In this document: piece after piece, positions 41,165 to 47,433 of the stretch
How the letters are laid out: each line of letters opens with the position of its first letter
Numbering within the stretch: position 1 is the stretch's first letter
NCBI GenBank assembly: GCA_022767445.1
Contig: JALENJ010000058.1
Span: 1 to 47,433 of the forward strand
Origin: Erysipelotrichaceae bacterium
GTDB taxonomy: Bacteria > Bacillota_I > Bacilli_A > Erysipelotrichales > Erysipelotrichaceae
Reading direction: 5' to 3'
DNA: 47,433 nt
Made by a program: the position numbers and the translations under genes
The notes under the pieces: generated by a model
What the model was told of the DNA's origin: nothing
The model's input: only the letters and a program-made list of their open reading frames with translations
The model's database searches: none

Positions 41165-44100
41165 ATGAAAGTTTTAAAACAGAATGGAAACAACAAGGTA
41201 GCAGGCGATTATTATTTAGGCCTAGATGTAGGCTCAAACTCTGCAGGTTGGGCAGTTACTGATACTGAATACAACGTGCAGAAATTTAAAGGAAAATCAA
41301 TGTGGGGAGCACGATTATTTGAAGAGGCTTCAACCGCAAAAGATCGTAGAACTCACAGAAGTGAGCGTAGACGTATTGCAAGAAGAAAGCAAAGATTATT
41401 GTTATTAGACTCCATATTTGAAAAAGAAATTACAAAAATTGATCCTAATTTCTTTGCACGTATGCAAGAGAGTAATCTTTGGGCAGATGATAAAACAGTA
41501 ACAGATAAATTTTTACTATTTAACGATAAAGGATATACAGATAAAGACTATTTAAAACAATATCCATCAATCTACCATCTAAGAGCAGATTTAATTCATA
41601 ATCCTGAAAAACACGATATTAGATTGGTATATTTAGCTTTACATCACCTAATCAAATATAGAGGACACTTTGTCTATGCAAATGCAAAGAGCGAGAATGG
41701 AATTGATTTAGATGAATCGATTAATAAATTAACAGAATGGCTCATTGGTAATGAAATTACTTTTGAACCTGCTGATTATGCTAAGTTTAAAGAAGTCCTT
41801 ATCGATGCAAGCTTAAAAATAAGTTTGAAAAAAATTGAACTGAAGAAGGCGTTTGGCAAAATTGATGATTCTAGCAGAATCAGTATAAAGACACTTCTTG
41901 AGCTACTTTCAGGTGCAAAAAAGAGAGTGAAAGATCTAATTGAAGGTATCGAACTGGATGATGAAAAGTTATCAATTTGTTTTAATGATGATTTAGATGA
42001 AAAACTAGATGAATTATCAAGTGTATTAGGTGATGATATAGAACTTATCCTAATTTTAAAGGAAGTATTTGATGTTGCAAAATTAAAAGCTTCATTAGGA
42101 GAGCATAAGTATATATCAGATGCTAAGATTGACTTATTTGAAAAAAACAAGAAAGATCTGAAACAATTAAAGCAATTTATAAAAGAATATCATCCAGAAG
42201 ACTACAAGAAGGTGTTTAACCTGTGTGATGATAAAAACTTTAAGTGCAATTATGCAGTATATTCGAAGTACAAAAATAACGAAACATGCAAGCAAGAAGA
42301 ATTCTGTAAATTTTTGAAGGGTAGATACCTAGAAGATTTGAAAAAAACTAATAATAATGAATATATTCGGATCGCTGAAGAGATAGAGGCAGGTACGTTC
42401 TTAACAAAACTTCGTACTAGCGAAAATAGTATCATCCCATATCAAATACATAAGATTGAACTAGAAGCAATTCTAGAAAATGCATCAAAATATTTAGAAT
42501 TCTTAAATGAAGAAACAGATAATTTAACATATGCAGATAAAATCAAATCAATCTTTACTTTTAAGTTGCCATACTATATAGGTCCGTTAAATAAGAAGTC
42601 AGAGTGGTCATGGGTTATTAGAAAAGATGAAAAAATATATCCTTGGAACTACAAAGATGTAATTGATGTAGATAAGACAGCACAAGAATTTATGGATCGA
42701 CTAAAGAACAGATGCTCTTATACCAATGATCCTGTACTACCTATGGATTCATTGCTCTATAGCAGATATAGCGTTTTAAATGAGATTAATCCACTGAAGG
42801 TAAATGGGAAATCTATCCCAGTCGAAGTAAAACAGAGTATCTATATAGACTTATTTGAAAACAGTAAGAAGAAAGTTACTAAGAAGTCTATATATACATA
42901 CTTATTAAAGAATGGTCACATCCAAAGAGATGATCAGATATCTGGAGTCGATAATGAACTAACTTCAAACTTAAAATCTTTCCATGATTTTAAGATGATC
43001 ATAGATTCCAATAAATGTACGATGGATGGTATTGAAAACATCATTCATGCGATTCTTGTGTATTCAGATGATAGAAAGATGCTTTCTAAATGGCTAAAAA
43101 ATAATATAAAGACATTAGAAGAGAAAGATATTAAATATCTTTCTAAACTAACATATAAGAAATGGGGTCGTTTTTCTAAAACATTCCTAACTGAAATATA
43201 TTCTATTAATCCAGAAGATGGTGAGGCAATAAATATTATTGATGCACTCTGGAATACTAACTACACAATTATGGAATTACTAAATAAAAAAGAATTCCAC
43301 TTTTCAGAATGCCTCCAGGAATATAGAGATGAAATGTATGCGGAAAGAGAAAGTATACATGATGCCTTAGATGATATGTATGTTTCGCCATCGGCTAAAC
43401 GTTCGATATGGCAAACACTGCGTATCGTTGATGAAATAGTAGATATTAAAAAATCTGCACCAAAGAAAATCTTTATTGAAATGGCTAGAGACAGTAGTAA
43501 AGCAATGAAGGGGAAGAGAACCCAAAGTCGCAAAGAGAGCTTGCTAAAACTCTATGAGGCATGTAAAAAAGATTCGATAGATTTATATGATAAATCTCTG
43601 CATGAAAAACTAAAGAATGAAACAGATACTAATTTGCGTAGAGATAAACTATATCTGTACTATACTCAAATGGGTCGCAGTATGTATACAGGTAAAATAA
43701 TTAATTTCGACCTTATGATGAAAGACAATCTCTTATATGATATTGATCATATTTATCCAAGATCAAAAATTAAAGATGATAGCATTACTAATAGAGTATT
43801 GGTTGAAAAAACAATTAATGAAAATGATAAAAAGGATATATATCCAATCGATGAGTCAACTCGAATGAAGATGACACCATTCTGGAAAATCTTGAAAGAT
43901 AAAAATCTAATTAATGATGAAAAATATAAGAGATTGACTCGTAACTTTGAATTAACAGAAGAAGAACTATCATCATTTGTTGCTAGACAATTAAATGTCA
44001 CACAACAGTCTACAAAAGCACTCGCAACATTACTATCGACTATCTATCCAACAACGAAAATAGTATATTCGAAAGCAGGAAATGTCAGTGAGTTTAGACA

Positions 44101-45157
44101 TGGCTTTGATTTAATTAAGTGCAGAGAAATCAATGATTTACACCACGCTTATGATGCATATTTAAATATCGTTGTAGGTAATGCCTATGATACAAAATTT
44201 ACTGAAAAATTCTTTTTGAATATTAGAAAAGAAAAATACAGTTTAAAACAGGTATTTAACTTTAATATCAAAGGTGCTTGGCAAAAAGACATAACAATTA
44301 ATACAGTTAAAAAATACTTAGCAATGTATAATCCGATTGTTACATTTGCTCCAAAAGAAGTTAAAGGAGAACTATTTGATAATAATATTAGACCTAAAGG
44401 TGAAGGACAGTTCCAAATCAAAAAAGGATTAGATATTGATAAATATGGCGGTTATAATAAAGTCTCTTGTGCATACTTTTGCGTTGTAGATAGCAAATTA
44501 AAGGGAAAAGTTATAAGAACATTATCACCAGTTTATATTAAAGATATTGAGTTGTATGAACATTCACCAGAAGAGTACTGTAGAACAATTTTAATGATGG
44601 AAGAGCCAAAAGTTATTAGACAGAAAATTCTCATGGGTTCTACATTTAATGTTGATGGAAAGAAACTTGTAATTACAGGCAGAACAAATGAAGACCGGTT
44701 ATGCCATCACACTTATCAATTGGCAATTTCATATGATTTTAGTAAATATATTAAAACTATTACAAAATATCTTTCAGAATGTGAAAAGGAACCAAATTTG
44801 GAAAGAGAGATAAAACTAGAAATTAATGCTGAAAAGAATTTTGAACTATATACGGAATTTGAGAGAAAGATTACTTCAACACCATATAGTTTAGTACTTA
44901 ACGCACTTAAGAAAGATATTGTTGATAATGAGCAGAAATTTGCTTCTCTTACAGTCTATGACCAATGCAAGATACTTGTTGAAATACTAAGTGCATTTAA
45001 GTGCAATCGAGTAACTTCAAATATTAAAGAATTAAATGGTAAGTCATCTGCTGGTGTTATTAAAATCTCTAGTAAGATTTCAAATTGTACTCAATTCGAA
45101 CTAATTAATCAATCTATTACAGGCCTATATGAGGTTAAGTTGGATCTTTTGAAATAG
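41165..45157 (+). CDS. cas9: CRISPR-associated endonuclease Cas9, type II-A
   Basis: RNA-guided double-strand DNA nuclease, 1330 residues. RuvC-I YYLGLDVGSNSAGWAV (catalytic Asp21), Arg-rich bridge helix KDRRTHRSERRRIARRKQR (about 59-77), the recognition lobe, RuvC-II KKIFIEMARDSSKAMKGK (Glu772), HNH YDIDHIYPRSKIKDDS (His862, acidic partner Asp860), RuvC-III LHHAYDAYLNIVVG (His994, Asp997), then the C-terminal PAM-interacting region (from about 1050). All expected catalytic residues are present. By length and operon it belongs to the SpCas9-like branch. RBS AAGGGAG. One base separates its stop from cas1. PAM cannot be predicted from sequence alone. Confidence 0.98.
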   Translation: MKVLKQNGNNKVAGDYYLGLDVGSNSAGWAVTDTEYNVQKFKGKSMWGARLFEEASTAKDRRTHRSERRRIARRKQRLLLLDSIFEKEITKIDPNFFARMQESNLWADDKTVTDKFLLFNDKGYTDKDYLKQYPSIYHLRADLIHNPEKHDIRLVYLALHHLIKYRGHFVYANAKSENGIDLDESINKLTEWLIGNEITFEPADYAKFKEVLIDASLKISLKKIELKKAFGKIDDSSRISIKTLLELLSGAKKRVKDLIEGIELDDEKLSICFNDDLDEKLDELSSVLGDDIELILILKEVFDVAKLKASLGEHKYISDAKIDLFEKNKKDLKQLKQFIKEYHPEDYKKVFNLCDDKNFKCNYAVYSKYKNNETCKQEEFCKFLKGRYLEDLKKTNNNEYIRIAEEIEAGTFLTKLRTSENSIIPYQIHKIELEAILENASKYLEFLNEETDNLTYADKIKSIFTFKLPYYIGPLNKKSEWSWVIRKDEKIYPWNYKDVIDVDKTAQEFMDRLKNRCSYTNDPVLPMDSLLYSRYSVLNEINPLKVNGKSIPVEVKQSIYIDLFENSKKKVTKKSIYTYLLKNGHIQRDDQISGVDNELTSNLKSFHDFKMIIDSNKCTMDGIENIIHAILVYSDDRKMLSKWLKNNIKTLEEKDIKYLSKLTYKKWGRFSKTFLTEIYSINPEDGEAINIIDALWNTNYTIMELLNKKEFHFSECLQEYRDEMYAERESIHDALDDMYVSPSAKRSIWQTLRIVDEIVDIKKSAPKKIFIEMARDSSKAMKGKRTQSRKESLLKLYEACKKDSIDLYDKSLHEKLKNETDTNLRRDKLYLYYTQMGRSMYTGKIINFDLMMKDNLLYDIDHIYPRSKIKDDSITNRVLVEKTINENDKKDIYPIDESTRMKMTPFWKILKDKNLINDEKYKRLTRNFELTEEELSSFVARQLNVTQQSTKALATLLSTIYPTTKIVYSKAGNVSEFRHGFDLIKCREINDLHHAYDAYLNIVVGNAYDTKFTEKFFLNIRKEKYSLKQVFNFNIKGAWQKDITINTVKKYLAMYNPIVTFAPKEVKGELFDNNIRPKGEGQFQIKKGLDIDKYGGYNKVSCAYFCVVDSKLKGKVIRTLSPVYIKDIELYEHSPEEYCRTILMMEEPKVIRQKILMGSTFNVDGKKLVITGRTNEDRLCHHTYQLAISYDFSKYIKTITKYLSECEKEPNLEREIKLEINAEKNFELYTEFERKITSTPYSLVLNALKKDIVDNEQKFASLTVYDQCKILVEILSAFKCNRVTSNIKELNGKSSAGVIKISSKISNCTQFELINQSITGLYEVKLDLLK

Positions 45158-45158
45158 T

Positions 45159-46067
45159 ATGGGATGGAGAACTGTGGTAGTGACGAATACTGCGAAACTT
45201 GATTATAAGATGGACTACCTTGTAGTCCGGGAAGGTGATCAGGTTTCGCGTATTCACCTAAGTGAAATTTCATTAGTGATTTTAGAAACACCAGCTATCT
45301 CTCTAACAGCATATTTATTATGTGAATTGGCTAAAAATAAGATTGATATTATATTTTGTGATGAGAAACGATATCCTAATGGCAGATATATGCCATTTTA
45401 TGGCTCCCATGATACTAGTAATAAAGTTAGAAAACAGTGTATATGGGATGATAACATCAAGAGATTGATTTGGAAAGATGTTGTAAAACAAAAAATACTA
45501 GGACAATTGAAAGTTCTAGAGAGATTTGAAAGACTAGATAATCCTGATAAACTCTCTCAATATATTTCAGATGTACAACTTGGTGATGAAACAAATCGAG
45601 AAGGACATGCTGCTAAGGTATATTTTAATAGTCTATTTGGAAAGGGCTTCTCTAGAGATAATAAGGAAGATCCAATTAATGCACAATTAAATTATGGTTA
45701 CGGAATACTGCTTTCTATTGTTTGTCGCGAAGTAATTAAAAATGGTTATATTACGCAATTGGGCATACATCACGATAATATGTTTAATGATTTTAATCTG
45801 GCATGTGATCTAATGGAACCATTTAGACCGTTTATTGATTTAATAGTATTAGGATTGAATCATAGTGAGTTTAATACAGTGATCAAGAGAGAAATATTAG
45901 GCTTTCTAAGCAGAAAAATCATTATTAATGATCGAGAACAGTATGTGATTAATGCAATAGAAATATACGTAAAGAGTATCTTGGATGCAATTACAAATCA
46001 CGATAGTAGTTTAATAAACTTTCCGGAATATGAATTTAAGACTTATGAGAGTAATTGTATTCTTTGA
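45159..46067 (+). CDS. cas1: CRISPR-associated Cas1 integrase (type II)
   Basis: Metal-dependent integrase that inserts new spacers. 302 residues. The metal ligands are visible as Glu148 (TNREGHAAKVYF), His205 (LGIHHDNMFNDF) and Glu220 (CDLMEPFRP). Normal length (290-305). The start is right after cas9, and the 3' end overlaps cas2. It works as a Cas1-Cas2 complex with Csn2 and Cas9 to select and integrate protospacers. Confidence 0.97.
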   Translation: MGWRTVVVTNTAKLDYKMDYLVVREGDQVSRIHLSEISLVILETPAISLTAYLLCELAKNKIDIIFCDEKRYPNGRYMPFYGSHDTSNKVRKQCIWDDNIKRLIWKDVVKQKILGQLKVLERFERLDNPDKLSQYISDVQLGDETNREGHAAKVYFNSLFGKGFSRDNKEDPINAQLNYGYGILLSIVCREVIKNGYITQLGIHHDNMFNDFNLACDLMEPFRPFIDLIVLGLNHSEFNTVIKREILGFLSRKIIINDREQYVINAIEIYVKSILDAITNHDSSLINFPEYEFKTYESNCIL

Positions 46068-46350
46068 TTTGCCAGTCACAACTGTTCAAGGTCTAAGGGC
46101 ATATACAAAATTTCGTAAATTTTTAATTAAAGATGGCTTCTTTATGATGCAGGAATCGGTTTACTCAAAATTAGCACAAAATCAACTAGCAGCAAATGCA
46201 TTGATATCACATATTAAGAAGAACAGTCCTGATGAAGGTTTGATCCAGATTCTAACGATTACTGAAAAGCAATATTCAAATATTGAAATGATAATTGGAT
46301 CGAAGAAAGGCGATGTAATTAATGATTCTAAAAGAATTGTTGTTTTATGA
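46030..46350 (+). CDS. cas2: CRISPR-associated Cas2 (type II)
   Basis: Structural partner of Cas1, 106 residues with ferredoxin-like fold landmarks: MRVIVFFDLPVTT, KFRKFLIKDGFFMMQESVY. In type II-A Cas2 proteins the FFDLP motif carries the conserved Asp. The ATG at 46030 and the ATG at 46045 (MRVIVFF) are both possible, neither with a good RBS; I keep the first because related proteins often begin a few residues before the MR motif. Overlaps cas1 by 38 bases. The csn2 ATG overlaps its stop (ATGA). Confidence 0.93.
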   Translation: MNLRLMRVIVFFDLPVTTVQGLRAYTKFRKFLIKDGFFMMQESVYSKLAQNQLAANALISHIKKNSPDEGLIQILTITEKQYSNIEMIIGSKKGDVINDSKRIVVL

Positions 46351-47006
46351 AAATAGTAAATTATAAGTATTTTGATATTATAAACTTTGAACAGTCTATC
46401 CAAGTGTTAGTTGTAGAAAATTTATTGTTATTTAGAAGCATTGTTTCTAGCTTAAAATTTCAAATTAATGAAAAAGTAGGGGATTTTATATTATCTGATA
46501 AAGATGAAATACTTGACTTATCAAAGCATGCCATATTAATAACAGACATTTACAATTTAGAGTCAATTGCTAAGCAAGTTAAAACAAAAGTTCAACAAAA
46601 TCTTGAGAAGAATTGTGATGAGGATGAAATATTCACAGATATATTTATAAGATTAAATGAATTAGGTGATAAATTAGTTGTCTCATCATCATATTCCTTA
46701 ATTTATAAACAAGAACTATCAAAAATGGAAATCATAAAGCTACTAGATTTTCAACTTGATTATTCATATGAGACAGAAATTGAACAGTTAATTGATTATA
46801 TAGATGTATTAAAGGATATCTGTAAAATTAAGTTATTTATCTTTGTTGGATTAGGTGACTATATGACAGAGGATGAGCTAATTGAGTTAGCAAAAATAGC
46901 AGATTATAAAGGGATCAAAATTCTGATGTTAGAAAGAAATAACCACGGTATTCAAGGGGAGTATCTGAATAAGAGGATAATTGATAAAGACTTATGTGTG
47001 ATATAA
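46347..47006 (+). CDS. csn2: CRISPR-associated Csn2 (type II-A)
   Basis: Ring-forming DNA-end-binding protein needed for spacer acquisition in type II-A systems. 219 residues, the short Csn2a size. The sequence is acidic and helical, with LLLFRSIVSSLKFQIN near the start and the hydrophobic IKLFIFVGLGDYMTEDEL strand-turn of the family. Coupled to cas2 by ATGA. Its last codons hold the probable pre-crRNA promoter (TTGATA, 46981, and TGATATAAT, 46999). Confidence 0.93.
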   Translation: MKIVNYKYFDIINFEQSIQVLVVENLLLFRSIVSSLKFQINEKVGDFILSDKDEILDLSKHAILITDIYNLESIAKQVKTKVQQNLEKNCDEDEIFTDIFIRLNELGDKLVVSSSYSLIYKQELSKMEIIKLLDFQLDYSYETEIEQLIDYIDVLKDICKIKLFIFVGLGDYMTEDELIELAKIADYKGIKILMLERNNHGIQGEYLNKRIIDKDLCVI

Positions 47007-47068
47007 TTGGTATGCGATTCAGCATACCAATTACTATGTTGGTTATTTACATGTTCTCGACATTTGAG
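46981..47068 (+). promoter_or_regulatory. CRISPR leader and candidate pre-crRNA promoter
   Basis: TTGATA (46981-46986), a 15-bp spacer, and an extended -10 TGATATAAT (46999-47007). An 11-bp inverted repeat AATTGGTATGC (47005-47015) with GCATACCAATT (47022-47032) overlaps the expected start. The leader ends in ATTTGAG (47062-47068), directly next to repeat 1. ATTTGAG is the leader-anchoring sequence described for type II-A spacer integration in Streptococcus thermophilus. Confidence 0.65.
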
Positions 47069-47433
47069 GTTTGAGAACTATGTAAATTATGCTGGTAGTA
47101 AAACCGAGTTGACGTCTCGAAAGTAATCAATCTTGTTTGAGAACTATGTAAATTATGCTGGTAGTAAAACAACTTATAAAACTGCTTATGAGTCTGGTTC
47201 GTTTGAGAACTATGTAAATTATGCTGGTAGTAAAACTCAATCAATGCATTATATACTAAATCTCCGTTTGAGAACTATGTAAATTATGCTGGTAGTAAAA
47301 CTTGAAAACTACCAAGAATAACTTAAATCCGTTTGAGAACTATGTAAATTATGCTGGTAGTAAAACGCTGTAATGCATTTCTGACTGTATCTATGTGTTT
47401 GAGAACTATGTAAATTATGCTGGTAGTAAAACG
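47069..47433 (+). CRISPR. Type II-A CRISPR array, at least six repeats, continues past the window
   Basis: Six identical 36-bp repeats start at 47069, 47135, 47201, 47266, 47331 and 47397 (first bases GTTTGAGAAC, last bases GTAGTAAAAC). The five complete spacers are 30, 30, 29, 29 and 30 bases, all different. Repeat 6 ends at 47432, and one base of spacer 6 is seen. The leader is on the left, so new spacers are expected there. Repeat 5' sequences match the tracrRNA anti-repeat. Confidence 0.98.

Noticed and set aside
44141-44155. Cas9 RuvC-III reads HHAYD where SpCas9 has HHAHD
   Set aside because: The replaced His is not the catalytic one; the second His and the Asp are kept, so I do not consider it inactivating.
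47047-47244. Minus-strand frame through the first CRISPR repeats
   Set aside because: The peptide repeats (YYQHNLHSSQT) are translations of the repeats themselves.

Overview
The window is low-GC Firmicutes DNA. I infer the Erysipelotrichia (Solobacterium/Bulleidia-like) from the AT-rich composition, the gene order and the gene set (pyruvate:ferredoxin oxidoreductase, anaerobic NrdG, single-polypeptide SecDF, type II-A CRISPR). The genus is an inference. Nearly all core genes are on the + strand, in tight, often ATGA-overlapping operons with clear hairpin/T-tract terminators. Many promoters share an extended -10 (TGnTATAAT) with no good -35.

Layout. 1-3.2 kb is an accessory edge: the C-terminal end of a large serine recombinase, an LPXTG-anchored surface protein whose leader carries eight AGAC units next to a terminator-like hairpin, and a truncated, frameshifted IS3-family remnant. 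3.2-10.7 kb holds two membrane proteins of uncertain role, a MATE exporter, nrdG, an EamA transporter and, on the opposite strand, PEP carboxylase. 10.7-15.5 kb is a five-gene peptide/nickel-type ABC importer operon that appears to be transcribed leaderless. 15.5-16.2 kb is a decayed locus (symporter and RraA-like fragments). 16.2-19.0 kb encodes PriA and a GNAT acetyltransferase.

19.1-24.0 kb is the front of the division/cell-wall cluster: mraZ-rsmH-ftsL-PBP-mraY, preceded by an array of MraZ-box-like repeats. 24.2-37.0 kb is a conserved block known from Bacillus: comN-secDF, a HAD phosphatase, murD, recJ, apt, relA, then a T-box leader controlling hisS-aspS, a probable 6S RNA, and yneF. Its products cover protein export, peptidoglycan precursor synthesis, DNA repair, purine salvage, (p)ppGpp and tRNA charging. 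37.2-40.8 kb is the 1187-residue pyruvate:ferredoxin oxidoreductase.

40.8-47.4 kb is a complete type II-A CRISPR-Cas locus: a minus-strand tracrRNA with its own promoter and terminator, cas9 (1330 residues, catalytic residues intact), cas1, cas2, csn2, a short leader ending in ATTTGAG, and an array of at least six identical 36-bp repeats running off the right edge. Cas9, tracrRNA and crRNA would form the interference complex; Cas1, Cas2, Csn2 and Cas9 would acquire spacers at the leader end. The tracrRNA, the overlapping cas9 leader and the crRNA promoter inside csn2 are the parts most worth experimental follow-up.
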